From the NCBI GenBank assembly GCA_037783415.1, contig JAZGTN010000026.1, positions 2,129,001 to 2,193,000 on the forward strand: a stretch of 64,000 bases of DNA, written 5' to 3'. A model generated the notes under the pieces. That model ran no database searches. It saw only the letters and a list, made by a program, of their open reading frames with translations, and was not told the DNA's origin. Source of the stretch: Leptasterias polaris. Taxonomy: Eukaryota > Echinodermata > Asteroidea > Forcipulatida > Asteriidae. The translations under genes were made by a program, and so were the position numbers. Below, one piece after another: positions 23,762-35,540 of the stretch (position 1 is its first letter; every line of letters starts with the position of its first letter).

Positions 23762-24950
23762 AAGGATACATATAATCCTTAGCCCGATGCTCTCTGAAGA
23801 AATCCCATCAATTCCTACAATCCCCCCACACCCTCAACCCGGATTTTGGTGTAATGAGTCTGGAACTCATCTTCATTCCAAGTGGAGGATGATCCCAATT
23901 TACTGATTCACTTCTGCCATATTGCAAAATAAAACACACCAGCATTTTGTTATCAAATACTTCTCATCAATCATTGTGCTAATCAGCAGCGCAATCGTTC
24001 CCCGCATGCATCACTAAATCCTGAACAAGACTTGTCTACAAGCTCATCAGCCCATCATCCTAGCGGTCTTGGATGAGTCCAATGGGACCGAGAGAAATCA
24101 CCTAATACAACAAACAAACATGTTACTGAGAAAAATATAGGCGGAATTTCAGCTTTCCTAACCCATCAGACTTTTCAACGTTAAGATGCATTTTCAATCA
24201 CGAATGCCTTTGACAAAATTGTGAACAACAGGTGCCAAAAGTAATTGAGGCGCCAATAATACTGTCACCAAAAGAGGATAAACATGCACACAGTACTGCA
24301 TCAATTATTAGAAAGGAGAAGTTATTGGGACACAGTCATCTCTCCTATAATGATGCCCTTGGAGCTGGGAGACGGCGGGGAAATGCATCTACATTTCCCC
24401 AAGGGGGTAAAGACCTGGCCTGTTGAAAGCCAGATAATTTACACATTTTCGAAGTTCCAGATGGGACATTACTTGGTGTGGTGGTAAATGAAATCCTTCC
24501 TGCAGCTTACCGTAGGAAGGAAAGACATTCAAGTGCAGGTTAAAAAACCGATTGGAACCCATTGTTCAGAAAGTTCTCTATTTGTCTCTTCCAAGGGAAA
24601 CCATGTGATTGGGGGATAACATATTATACAATTAAAACTAACAAATTACAGAGCTAAACAATGACGTTCAATATAAGCGGAAGACACTGTAAACTAATAA
24701 TTCACAGTATTTCCCCTTCGCAGATGAAACATCACTTGACAACAATCCGAAGATGATTAGTCTTCCTGTAGCCAGAATGAAAGGAAGGAATCATATCTCC
24801 TTCAGAACGGAGGTAAATATTTACAACCAAAAATGTTAACTGCTTTAAAACCTCATTGTTGGGACAGAGGAGTGTTCCCTTATGGATGAGCTCATCGCAG
24901 GGAGGTCCGAGATTATGAAACGCCCAAGAGGCATAAAGTCTTATCATCAC
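23762..24950. other. First intron, nothing recognised
   Basis: No supported gene, RNA or repeat family. Confidence 0.4.
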
Positions 24951-25150
24951 ATCGATCGGTCTTTTGCATCGATCAATTGATTGATGAAAAGGACCGATCA
25001 ATCGATTAAAAGAACTGATCGATTGATGCAAAAGACCGATTGACCGATGACAAAGACAGATCGATCGATACAAATGGCAGATTGATCAATGCAAAAGACC
25101 GATCGATCGATGCAAGAGACCGATCGATCGATGCAAAAGACCGATCGTTG
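24950..25150. repeat. Tandem repeat of GATC-rich units of about 20-22 bp
   Basis: Units such as GACCGATCGATCGATGCAAA are repeated about eight to nine times with variation. The units are partly self-complementary (GATCGATC), and the left end is in reverse orientation (CGATCGGTCTTTTGCATCGA). Open frames across the array (with a recurring SIDRSFAS motif on the minus strand) are a by-product of the repeat. Confidence 0.8.
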
Positions 25151-25386
25151 TGTTGATCGGAATATATGCCTCTTTGGCGTTTCATCTGATTAGAGATGGG
25201 GACATCCGAATTCAGACTTACGATCCGCATCATTCTTGTACACGTATCCACAAATATGTAAAAACTTCAGATGCCAGTATATAATTAATTTGACTTATTG
25301 AGCAAACAATATGGCTGTTGCCACCCGTCCTGTTTATATATCCCAGTGCAATCCATTTCATAAAAAGGTCACTGACTCTAAATCAA

Positions 25387-25445
25387 ATTACCACATGTGA
25401 TATTGTGTTCACTAATTTAGTGAACACAATATCACATGTGGTAAT
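25387..25445. repeat. Perfect 59-bp palindrome
   Basis: A 29-base arm (starting ATTACCACATGTGATATTGT) is followed after one base by its exact reverse complement (ending ACAATATCACATGTGGTAAT). It sits 12 bases upstream of the target duplication of the transposon at 25467-27261. Confidence 0.9.
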
Positions 25446-26008
25446 ACGGAGAGATATACTTTCTTGGGGTTGTTCTAAAACCCCCTCGACCCCCTCGACC
25501 CCCACGACCCACGACCCACAACCCCTCGACGTCCGCCCCGTTATCGAAACGTGTCCCAATTCCAATTCATAACACATCGCTTTACGGCCGAGTAAGAATT
25601 AAGTTCCCGATTTAGAATTCACAGCGTGTGATCCAAAGAGCCAATTGCCAGCTGGTCTGGCGACGCGACTTCCTTCCGGCGACCTGCTGATGACCAACAG
25701 ACCATACGTCCAGAGTCAGTGGTGTTGCACCGACCGAGTGAGAGTCACGACACAAGAAGAGAGGTAGCATGTCAAATAATTTCGTGTTGTCAACAATTGT
25801 TTGCCAGTCTGTGTGCACGTTACGTGCACACCGATCATGATCTCGTTTCATATGGTCGGGGGCCCGGGTGTGGGAGACTGACAACCCCAAAACACGTGTG
25901 GGCCATGGTCGGTCGGGTCTACAACCTCGAGCTCCGCATAGAGCAAGTAGTAATTGTTGACACAGGACGGGAGCGATCAGCCGGAAATGAGTCTGCCTGA
26001 TCATCACG

Positions 26009-26032
26009 TTTGGTTTGGTTTGGTTTGGTTTA
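26009..26032. repeat. (TTTGG)n microsatellite
   Basis: About four to five TTTGG units, lying beyond the 3' end of the LINE remnant; may be the LINE's simple-repeat tail. Confidence 0.7.
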
Positions 26033-26179
26033 TTGATCTCTGCGACCCCAAGAGGAGTATGAGAGCCAGTACAGGTTACAAAGTAATTAATATAACGGTT
26101 ATAAAGGTTAAGAAAATAAAGTACAAGTTAGCTTTATATAATACATTATCAATAAGCAAGAATTAGTATAACCAAATGA

Positions 26180-27012
26180 TTACGGAAATTTAGACAGTAT
26201 GATCTTTATAAATTTAGCTAGATTACTCAATTGAAGGTAACCTTTTACATTAAACAATAACCCCAATTTGACAGTGTTTGGGTTAGTCCAGTAAAACCTC
26301 TTTATATAAGAGCGTCTGTCTTCGTGAAGTGCATTACAAACAAGAGTATAGTGGAATTCATCACAATTGCCTTCAGAATTACATAACGGGCAAACTGTGA
26401 TATTAACAGGTGATTGAGATGGTAAATAGCGGACATCAGATGATGGAAGGTGGTGGTTTCCACAACGAAAACGAGCTAATGCTGATCTACTAGAATTTTT
26501 TAATTTGACAAGGTACTTCTCAGAATCTAAGTTAGTTTTAATAAGTTTATAAAAGGAACATAGTCTGTTATTTGAAATGTCACATTCCAGGTGCTGTTTA
26601 GCAATATCCTGTAGTCTACGATCAAATTCTTTAGAAAGTCTTTTTTTAGAAAAATCACTTATTTCAGTTTGGTTCCATAATACAGAAAATCCAGTATCAT
26701 CTAACATGGATTTAACACACCCGATCCATTTAGAATTTACAATATTTTGGTCAAAAAGTGCTCTCATAAGACGATACACAGTGTTAGAAAGACTATTAGG
26801 ACGGGTAGTTAAATGAAGCCAAAAATTAAACATACGTAAATACACAGTATATTTAGGTCCTATTCTACCCAATTCACCATAAGCAATACAATTAGCAGTC
26901 CGGTAGTTAACCCGTAATAAGCTTTTCAAAAACTTTTTATGAAAACTCTCAATGAGTTGGCCTAAATCGTACTCGGGCGGTAAACGCAGGATCCCAGTTG
27001 GGATATACTCCT
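26180..27012 (-). pseudogene. LINE reverse-transcriptase C-terminal remnant
   Basis: An open frame of about 277 codons without a proper start reads GQLIESFHKKFLKSLLRVNY, RTANCIAYGELGR, later SALARFRCGNHHLP and CPLCNSEGNCDEFHYTLVC. In many animal LINEs the region behind the reverse-transcriptase domain has 'LH.KF.K.LLGV...N..VYGELGR' and then a 'R..L...R.G.H.LP...CP.C...DE.H.L..C' cysteine-histidine motif, which this matches. The polymerase domain and endonuclease are absent and a stop lies just upstream, so it is a 5'-truncated copy. Downstream on the same strand is a run of AACC(A) repeats (26009-26032 on the plus strand as TTTGG units). Confidence 0.75.
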
Positions 27013-27053
27013 ATTCAGGCTCGGGTCGGCCAAGAGATACGCTTGGAAATGCC

Positions 27054-27181
27054 GCGATTTTTTTTCTGTACACCAAAATTGCCACAGTACCCGATCTCAG
27101 CCAATCACGCGCAGTTTGCTTCGTGCGTGATTGGCTGAGATCGTGTCATGTGGCAATTTTGGTGTACATAAAAAAAAATCG
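27054..27181. repeat. Hairpin with 57-base arms
   Basis: The left arm (27054-27110, starting CGATTTTTTTTCTGTACACC) and the right arm (27125-27181, ending CATAAAAAAAAATCG) are inverted copies with few mismatches, separated by 14 bases. Both contain CCAATCACGC/GCGTGATTGG. It lies inside the TIR element next to its right terminus. Confidence 0.85.
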
Positions 27182-27699
27182 AGCATAAGTCGAGGGGTCG
27201 AGGGGGTCGTGGGTCGTGGGTCGTGGGGGTCGAGGGGGTCGAGGGGGTTTTAGAACAACCCACTTTCTTGGTACGGCGGTATGCTCCCACAAGCATTCTG
27301 CATTCAATGTTCGTATACTAAATAATTCAAATCAATTCAAAACAATATTTATTTCCATACGTTTCATGTCCATTTGTACATCGAATTAAATAAGAATTAC
27401 AAAACAATTTCAATAGAAATATTAAATTATAATCAAGAAAACAAGATAACAGAAAGAGTGAAAAGTACGGGGCCGTTCATATAATAAGCTTAGGATCGGA
27501 GAGAACAGCCTTTAGACAAACAATACCCGAAAATCAAGCAAACAAACGGACAAGGAACAATCAAGACATAGACAAAAGGAATAATGACAATATGTTTTTA
27601 AAATAACATTTAATGTCAAATAATCAAAGAGAGGTGAGTGTTTCTGTAGGGAGAGATTGATGTGTTACCTATTGACAGAGAAGCACCCTTTTGTAGGAT

Positions 27700-27893
27700 T
27701 TTTAATGATTTTGTGCAGGTCTTGAATTTAATTTTTGAGAGGGCAACGTCATTTCCATTTTGTAAAGTGCACTTCCAGTTGAAAACTTTAAAGCTTAGGC
27801 CTATTGGAAACTTTTGAAGGGGCATTGAGGCCATTGAGGGGCATTGAGGCAACGGATGCCATGACCTCCGTTTAATTCCGGCCTGTTTGCAGG
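27700..27893. repeat. Dispersed repeat, 'aaggccatgacc' family, second copy
   Basis: GGTCTTGAATTTAATTTTTG, GTGCACTTCCAGTTGAAAAC, TTGAAGGGGCATTGAGGCCA and CCATGACCTCCGTTTAATTC recur in the same order as at 15290-15480. A short internal duplication (ATTGAGGCCATTGAGGGGC) is seen. Confidence 0.55.
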
Positions 27894-28480
27894 CGGATTT
27901 AAAGGCGGATAGTTAACTCAAATGTTACCCATACTTTACAAACTTTCAACAGTTACTTCAAGGAGAGTACGATCAAGGTTTAAAATATAAATATTGAGGA
28001 TAGTGAACTGACTCGATGGAAAGTATCAACGCGCTCCTCGTCATGGGTGAAAACATTTGATGTATGTTAAAATGTTGCGAGGATTCCCGGCAGGTCACAT
28101 TTCTCCCATCTGTTGTTAAGAAAGATAAACATAGGTAACATACAAGTATTTCATTGCCTCCTGGTACGGTCATTATTTTCTTTTCATTAAGGAAAGTATT
28201 CTGAATACTTTCACACGGATGAAAAGGACCGCTGGAAAGGAAAACTGCTCTCAAGTTGATTGATTCTGCAATCTTCAATGAAATTGTAAAAGTGGATTCG
28301 AAATATATTAGAACTATGGCTTTGGGTATGTATATGGAATATCTAGGAGTTGTGGTGGTTCTGAAACGAACTATAGTGGTGTAACAACTAGACTTATGAA
28401 TCAGTTTTGATCCTCTGATCAGCTTTTTGCTGAAGACGGTCAGAGCATACTGATCGAAAAGTCAAGTTGTTCCAGCTCAT
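27894..28480. other. First intron, nothing recognised
   Basis: No supported gene or repeat. Confidence 0.4.
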
Positions 28481-28536
28481 AGAGAGAGATTGGTCATGTA
28501 TAGTATGGTGTTGAAGTAGATTTTACTTCCACCATG

Positions 28537-28848
28537 CAAAGTTTCAAATCCTTTTCACATATTCCCTTCAAAGCAGATTTGTGGAAAACTGAAAAATCTG
28601 ATAATTTCGGGGGATGAACAAGTTAACAGTTTTAATGTTGAAAAGGTGATAAGTGTTACATTAGGGAAGTTTTCGGGAACAAACATTAAAACTGTTTCAA
28701 AGTTTCAAATCCTTTTCACATATTCCTTTTAAAGCAGATTTGTGGAAAAAATGAAAAATCTGATAATTTCGGGGGATGAACAAGTTAACAGTTTTAATGT
28801 TTATTCCCGAAAACTTCCCTCATGTAACACTTATCACCTTTTCAACAG
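28537..28848. repeat. Direct duplication with inverted loop
   Basis: A block of about 105 bp (28537-28644, starting CAAAGTTTCAAATCCTTTTC) is repeated at 28698-28802. In the first copy the following segment reads GAAAAGGTGATAAGTGTTAC...AGTTTTCGGGA; after the second copy the same segment is inverted (TATTCCCGAAAACTTCCCTC...CACCTTTTC). Short inverted repeats AACAGTTTTAATGTT/AACATTAAAACTGTT flank the segment. Confidence 0.85.
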
Positions 28849-29177
28849 TAAGACCACCAATTTGACAACGATCCTGTTTTTGTGAAACTCGCGAAATTAA
28901 AAGAACTGACTTCACTTCCTTGGTAGAGTGTTGAGTATCTTGTTTTTTGGCAATCTTGACAAATATGGCGAAGCTCATGACATTTCCGAGAGAGTGTCAT
29001 AAGAAATTAGGATATTTAATTGAGAGGTGATGTCTTCACAGCCCTGGCTTATTTTTTGAATTAATCAAATATGAAATCCCGCTCTGTGTAGACAGTGATC
29101 TGATTGTGGCACATGCTGAGAAAGGACACATGTTGATCTGGATGATGCATTCAACTGCTGTGAAGCTTTTTGTTTTG

Positions 29178-29195
29178 CCCCCCCCCCCCCCCCCC
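29178..29195. repeat. 18-base poly(C) run
   Basis: Uninterrupted C run; assembly length uncertain. Confidence 0.9.
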
Positions 29196-31320
29196 GGTTT
29201 TTTAGGAGGGGATTATTACTCTCATATAAAATCGTTTAAAACTCGGAAATCAGATCCCACTTGCAAGGGAATTTATCAAAAATAAGTATCAACAAACAAC
29301 GATGCGAACATGCAGAGCGGGAACTGACCTTTTTATGATATCTGAAAAACTCAAAATATAATCGAAAACAACCCAAACTGACATCTCTACTTTTATCTGT
29401 TCTTAACCCGGAGGTCACAGATTCAAATCCTACATATTAAACTATTCTTTGTTAATTCCAAAATGAGTAACATACTTAACAACACACACGGCTGACCAAT
29501 CCTCGTCCAATGTAAAGAAATCACTTGAAGGTTTGCATGGTTAAAGTACAACAAGAATTGAGTTTTCAAGTCACACTATTTCTAATGTCATCAATGTCAT
29601 GATTTATGTACATTTACATACATCAGAGGTAAACGAACAATAACAAATGACACAATCTTTATGATTACATTATATTATGGTAACGAAACCAAGGATGCCT
29701 TATAAGTGAACTTAGTCACTGTAGCTTGCAAGCCTGAGAAAACCTGTAAACAAGGGTGCTTCCTATGTGAACCCTAAACACCGATGTTAACCCCTATATG
29801 CTCTTCCACAAATTGTTAAGGTTCTTTGACGTGCATGGAGTACACGTGTCCTTCTTTCAACGTCAACATTGTTGCAGAATTAGGTATCATCCAAGCTATA
29901 ACCTTACCGAACCCTTCTTTCTCCTACTAAACTAATACCACACTTGATTTGACCTTCCTCTGCCTGCCATTTTTTTTTTACATGCTTCAAGTTAAGGTCA
30001 ATTTATTCTGGAAAAGTCATTCGAGGTTTAGAGCAAATCCCCAACCTATGTTATACCGAATTAAGAGGATTTCGCAAATCAGAAGGTCTATCCGTCACAT
30101 TTTAATGCTTCCAAATGGCTTATGTACGAATACATCCAAGAAGTTGAACAGATCACACAGAGCTTGATGTTGTTTAATGGCACCATGCCTACGGCATTTT
30201 GTACTTTTCAAAAATCGGTAACTAAGCTTTGGCTTTGTTTGGAATTAAATTTTGTTTTCAGCAAATTACAGCCAAGTTACAAAAAATTCACATGGGCTTT
30301 TATTCCTTAACCATATTCTTTCCGTTTCCCTTCCAAGTTTTCAGCACCTTGCAACGCACTCAGCCGATTAGTCACTTCCTGAAAGCGTTTGTCAAGTTCA
30401 TGGTGATATTGAAAGGTATGCCGACCGAACGAAGCGAGTTTTCGGCCGGGTGTTTTCATGAGTTTCTCCACCTGTTTTCGGCTAGTCAGTCCTTTGATGA
30501 AATAAGTGAATTGAGCAATCTCAGCACTAAAAGATGAATCACATTTAATTCGCTGATGATAAAGCGAATATAAAATATATTATCAAGCTGACAAACAACC
30601 TCCGCTCTTAACAAACAAAATGATTTACGAAGTGAGTGTTTTTGTTTACTGGCGGTTGTTGGGGGCGTGGCATACGCCTGGTTTGCAATTTGAATCCGGA
30701 CGGAGGCGTATCAGCAGGGTTTTTATTTGACTAGAGCCAGTGGGACCAGCTGTCAATTCACTACTCCCTCAACCTTTTCACAATTCCATACTTCATATAT
30801 ATAAGATAAGGATGATTTTCAAAAAGGTCAACACATTAACTAGCCAGCTGGACCATGGAAAGAATTGTGACTAGTCCTCGGGTGTTTTAACCAGTTGGCC
30901 AGCAAACCACTGCATGGACAACAAATAAATAAAAATAAAAACCTGTGACTAAATAAGCTTCTTAAGATGGAAAAATATCAAATTGTTTTGCGATAATCTA
31001 AAAATAAGATCTAATCACGTCATATATTTAGTTCATTCCATAGAATGGGTATTTATACGCATAGTTGCAAAGGAACAGTCATTTGTGTTTTTCCGTATCA
31101 TAAGCTATAAAGCAGATTTGACTAAAGAAGTGGTCCATCAGGCAATAGTCTGTTTTGAAAAAGAAAAAACCCCAATAACACCTCGCTTTGGGTGGTAATG
31201 TTTGGAAACAGGAATAAGCCATGAAGTCACACTTGCTCTCCACGAATGGCACTTTTTTTTTCGTTAGCTACAAAACTTCTCTTACTAATTGGCTCTCATC
31301 GGGAGGGTGCAAGTGTTGTC
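29196..31320. other. First intron, no gene recognised
   Basis: At 29685-29775 an inverted copy of the sequence at 41735-41830 is seen (AACCAAGGATGCCTTATAAG against CTTTATATGAGGCATCCTTG), marking it as a dispersed repeat, perhaps a SINE tail. The rest shows no supported feature; small open frames at 29949-30537 overlap each other and have no domain. Confidence 0.45.
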
Positions 31321-31324
31321 TCTA

Positions 31325-31810
31325 GCCCAATTAGTTGTTGATAGCTTTGCTGCCAAGTTTCACTCCTTCCTTATAGCTCTCAAATCCCTGAAATAATGGT
31401 TTAATTTTGGATAACTTTAAAGTCTGACTGGTTAATTCTAAATTCAATAAAACAAAGAGTTTTTCGTCTGCAGTCTTGCAGTTGTTGACAGTTTTGTTGC
31501 CAAGTTTTACCACATCCTCAAGCCTCTATAATAACGCTTCAAAAGTGGTTTATTTGGGATCAACTTAATGTCTGGAACAGTCAAATTGAGATTCGGCCTT
31601 TTGTACCTCGCCTGCTTCTCAAACAGTTGTTTTGATTTTCCTGCCAAGTTTCGCTGCACCCGCAAGACTTTAATCTTCCACATGAATAGTTTATTTCGGA
31701 TTACTTGAAAGTCTGAAACTGTCAACATAAAATTCAGATCGTGCTCTTAAGACCATAATTTTCGAAATAAGAGTTTATTTTGGATAATTCCAAGGTCTCC
31801 AGCGGTCAAA
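31325..31810. repeat. Degenerate tandem repeat of about 145 bp
   Basis: TGCCAAGTTTCACTCC (31352), TGCCAAGTTTTACCAC (31499) and TGCCAAGTTTCGCTGC (31642) begin successive units, each followed by a 'ggtttaattttggataactt'-like block and a 'gtctg.a..gtcaa' block. A fourth unit lacks its start. Copies are strongly diverged. Confidence 0.7.
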
Positions 31811-32149
31811 TTGATTTCCAGACTGTCTAGCTGGGGAAGATGAACGTCTATCAAGTCAAGTGACATTGAACTTGACATCATTTGGGCAACTTATACCAAG
31901 GGTGGCTTTCAGCCTTGTTTGGAGTGAACTTGACTTAAAGCAATGCAAAAACCCACGCAATTCTTGTTTTCACTTCGATGTTTCCACACTCCTGTGACTC
32001 ACAGAGCAAGGAACTTTCGAGGATCACTTGGTTCCTTTACCAGAAATGAAGTTCTTTCATCATTCAAATTAATGGTGCATCAATAATTGACTTTAAACTG
32101 GATTTCTTTTGTTACATACAGATGGAAAGCTATCATCCATCAAAAGTTG

Positions 32150-32490
32150 TAACATGTTTTGGCGCAATCCAGATCATAAGGGCATGCATTCTGGTGGCGG
32201 GTCTGTCCATTTTAATAATGTGCGGATCAAGAAACAGATTGTCAACCTAATGCGCAGATCAATAATGGAACTGCCTCCTTTCAAGAATGCGCAGATCATG
32301 ATGCTAAAGCGCTGCATCGTTTTAATATTACTTTGCAGATCAAAGTCGACAGTCTATCCATTTCATTAATGCTCAGATCAAGATGCAGATTATCTGCCTA
32401 ATGCGCAGATCAATAATAGAACTGTCTGGTTTCAACAATGCGCAGATCAAGATAACAGTAGCTGCATTGTCTTTATTGGATCAATAATGG
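32150..32490. repeat. Tandem repeat of about 150 bp
   Basis: TAATGCGCAGATCAATAATG at 32249 and TAATGCGCAGATCAATAATA at 32400 head two units; each continues to 'gaactg.ct..tttcaa.aatgcgcagatca'. A diverged partial unit precedes them (GTGCGGATCAAGAAACAGAT). AGATCA recurs throughout. Confidence 0.7.
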
Positions 32491-33126
32491 GACTGAACGT
32501 GTCTGCACGTTTAAACCGAGGACTTTAACAAAACAGGGATCCGATAAATTAACACAGCGAGTCGACCCCTCGCTTTGCTTCCGTGTTCTTAAAAAGGTGA
32601 TCACCCATAATTCGATGACATTTTCACAGCTTGCTTTAAAGAGTGTGTTTATCAAAAACTAGAGGATTTGAATTAACTTCTCCCTCCCCCCCCCCTCCAC
32701 AATAAAACAAAAACAACGATTAATCTCCCTTTAAATTACATAATCGTTTGTTATTTGCCTGAGGATTGGGCAAGGGTCCATCAGCGCAGATTCCACGCCA
32801 TAAATCAGGATTAAAAATACCTGTCAAACAATAATCAAAATCAATCCTTCAACTTACTTGACCTTCACAATCGTTACCAAAAGCAGTCTGTCTCAACTCA
32901 TTTCCACCTTGGAGCTGCCGATGCCCAATATTAATGCTCTATAGTTACAACCGCAAAACAACAAACAGGCTTTGTTTGTAGTTGCCAAAGTAACCGTGTG
33001 AGTGCATTTATTACACTGTTTTTATTTCATGACACCTTTTGAACAATCAGCTCAGACCCTGCAAAGTTCCGTTTACGCAAAGTTGTTTCAATTATTGAAT
33101 GAGTTGATTATTTTACAAGTGAAATT
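32491..33126. other. First intron, nothing recognised
   Basis: Holds only a short C run near 32686-32696. Confidence 0.4.
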
Positions 33127-33254
33127 ATGGGCGTATCCAAATTAGCGGCTACAGCTGTTGCTAATGGTGTTGCATAGCCATCCTTTACTTCAACGAATAC
33201 TGAAGCAGCGCTGCAGTCGTAGCCAGGTAGCCATAGCCACCAATTTGGACATGG
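33127..33254. repeat. Inverted-repeat element, 'ggctacagctgttgct' family
   Basis: GCGTATCCAAATTAGCGGCT at the left and AGCCACCAATTTGGACATGG at the right are inverted ends, and CGGCTACAGCTGTTGC pairs loosely with CAGTCGTAGCCAGGTAGCC. It is the clearest copy of this short foldback family. Confidence 0.6.
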
Positions 33255-35340
33255 TCTATGTTTGGAGCCTTGAAATGATTCGTCCTCGAACTTCTTGTTT
33301 TTGATTTTTCCGCGTTACCGCAGAAAAGCCAATGTTTGTTGTTGCTTTTGTTGCCAAGAATCGCGTTGTTAAGACAATACTGAATTGATAGAAAACATCT
33401 CCATATCTGATGTTACTTTTATCGATGGTCAAATTAAAATTAAGCATCTATCAATGGGCACCGCAATTTATCTGGCTGGATCAAGATGACCATTGGATGT
33501 CACATTCTAATCTGATGATTTCCATCAACTCCTGGGATAGAAATCTTGACTCGGCGATCGTTCAAGTGTCAAGACAATTACTCAATTGCACGACTCGAGT
33601 AAAGTCTCGAACTTAGTGTGGGATTGTCGCGGCTCTGTATTGCGGAAAGGGATGAATTGAGTAATGCTTGTGTATGTCGTGGTGGGCACGTTTTCGCGGT
33701 CACAACCGAATAACTGCTTTCGGTTGTAGATTATCCAATTAGAAGAGTCTACTGTGAGAACCACAAACTGTCACCACAAACTGTTTAAAAAAAAATTGAA
33801 TTCTTTGAAGAAGAAAGTTCGTTTGATTCTTTACTCCCCGTATGGACATTTCAATCGAGTACACGCACCAACTCTTCACAAGGGAAGAGAAATAGTGGGA
33901 CAGCGATGGGACAACTTTCCTATGTCGTGGCTTTTTCCCGATTTCTCGGGGCAGTGTACATATAAAGACAATTTAAGAACACCTAAAGGCTAATCTCAAA
34001 TCAATTCTCGTCGAAACCAAGTTTTAGTTCGTCAATCATAAGAATGATTTAATTTCCCACCATTTGTCTGTTTTAATCATGATATCTTTCTGGTATAAAA
34101 CCACGGAACCCTTGCCCCTTGCACAGTAATCCACAGGTCTGAAAGTACCATGCGTGGAGACGATGTTTAAAACATCTCAGTTTTAGATGTGGAAAGTGGA
34201 ATGACTCACACAGAAGAGAAAGGCACACATTCGGGTAGGGACTGCAAACCTAATCCACATGCAAGGCTCCAGGTCCGAAGTGGGATTTGAACCTGCACCC
34301 AGAGAAGAAAGACAGGGGAAGAAACTTCCAATCCAACCTGAATTGTTGATTAAAAATAGCTCTTTTCACATGAGAGTAATTTAGCAGGGATCCCTTGTTT
34401 TGTTTTAGCATGGTTATAAAATTCTACAAATTGCACTGATTTTTGTCGTGTGATGAAACTTCTGATTTTGACATAATCTGCTCGGTGGATAACCGTGTCC
34501 TGCATTTGGCGCCAACAATCTTTTAGTAAGAATATAGTCCATTCTTTAAAAGCAATTCACAACGTGTATTTTGGGGTAACATTGTCGGGATCTGTTAAAG
34601 TACTATCCGCTCAAGGTAAATACAATCTACAGAAATACACCTACGAAGGTTTTTACTGCAGACATTTTGCCTGGATTCTTTCTGTCACAAAGGAAAACAA
34701 GATTTGTGTTTATATGTACATCTGTACCATTATGTTGCATTCCATTTGGTCTATTCAATGCTACCAAACCTAGTATGGGAGGAAGAAATAGTCTGGGCCT
34801 CTGTCAATAACGAGAACCAGTAATCACTGTTTCTATGGCACACAAGGAACAAGACACATTGAAGCTTAAGGAAAACCAAACTAAATACTGTCAGTTTTTA
34901 GGCCTCAACTCATTTGACCAAAGACAGAATTAAGGTGCAAGATAATCCCCTGTTCCTAAAAGACTTTTAATGTTATCATTTATTTATTTATTTCTTAATT
35001 TCTCATTGATTAGTTTATTGTCTGTATGTAGTACTTTATTGTGCTTATTCGATAAGTGTCTTGAAAAAATGAAGCTGTCCAGCTTCAATGAAATAGAAGA
35101 AAAATAAATAAATAAATATTTATATTTTCATCCAGCTATGCAGAAAATAATGACACTATGATTTGAACATGACACAAAGGTTTTCTGGGTCATACCAATT
35201 ATGACCTTTACGCTTGCAAATGAGTGTTTTCCGTCGTCTGATTCTACCAATCCTTACAAAGCCTAGTCACGCCCTCAACTTAGAAAAACGTCAGAACAAT
35301 AGTTGGGCATATTCCGGATTGGGCACAAACTTAAGATGTG
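33255..35340. other. First intron, no gene recognised
   Basis: A tRNA-like B box (AGGTTCAAATCCC on the minus strand, 34282-34294) with no clear A box marks a probable SINE fragment at about 34255-34315. Nothing else is supported. Confidence 0.4.
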
Positions 35341-35345
35341 CCAGT

Positions 35346-35540
35346 CCTTAGTACACTCCAAAAAGAGCCGGGTCAGAATTGACTCGAGAAGGGTCCGTAT
35401 TGGCCATACTCAGTTCTGTGTCAGCGAGACCTGTTTTGGGGGGACTCAGATTTCGTGTCATGTTGACAAACAAAAAACAGGTCACGACCCGGAAATGGCC
35501 CATCCAGACCCTCTGGGTCAATTCTGACTTGGCACTTTAC
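35346..35540. repeat. GGGTCA inverted-repeat element copy
   Basis: CACTCCAAAAAGAGCCGGGT then CAGAATTGACTCG opens the copy and CTGGGTCAATTCTGACTTGG then CACTTTACAGAGTG closes it; the termini are inverted repeats. Confidence 0.65.

Larger units (their letters stand above)
25467..27261. mobile_element. TIR element with 9-bp target duplication, carrying a LINE fragment
   Basis: The left end GGGTTGTTCTAAAACCCCCT followed by CGACCC-type subrepeats (25467-25531) is matched in inverse by 27190-27261. The 9-bp direct repeat ACTTTCTTG flanks both ends (25458-25466 and 27262-27270). Between the arms lie a LINE reverse-transcriptase tail (26180-27012) and a 57-bp-arm hairpin (27054-27181). Long ends with simple subrepeats plus a 9-bp duplication suggest a Mutator-like or foldback element. 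No transposase is present, so it is non-autonomous. Confidence 0.75.

Noticed and set aside
24950..25150. CRISPR-like array
   Set aside because: Spacers are not distinct, the repeat is self-complementary and degenerate, and the DNA is clearly animal nuclear.
25612..26007. 131-codon minus-strand frame in the TIR element
   Set aside because: No resemblance to transposase or LINE proteins that I can see; an open frame of 93 codons lies opposite.
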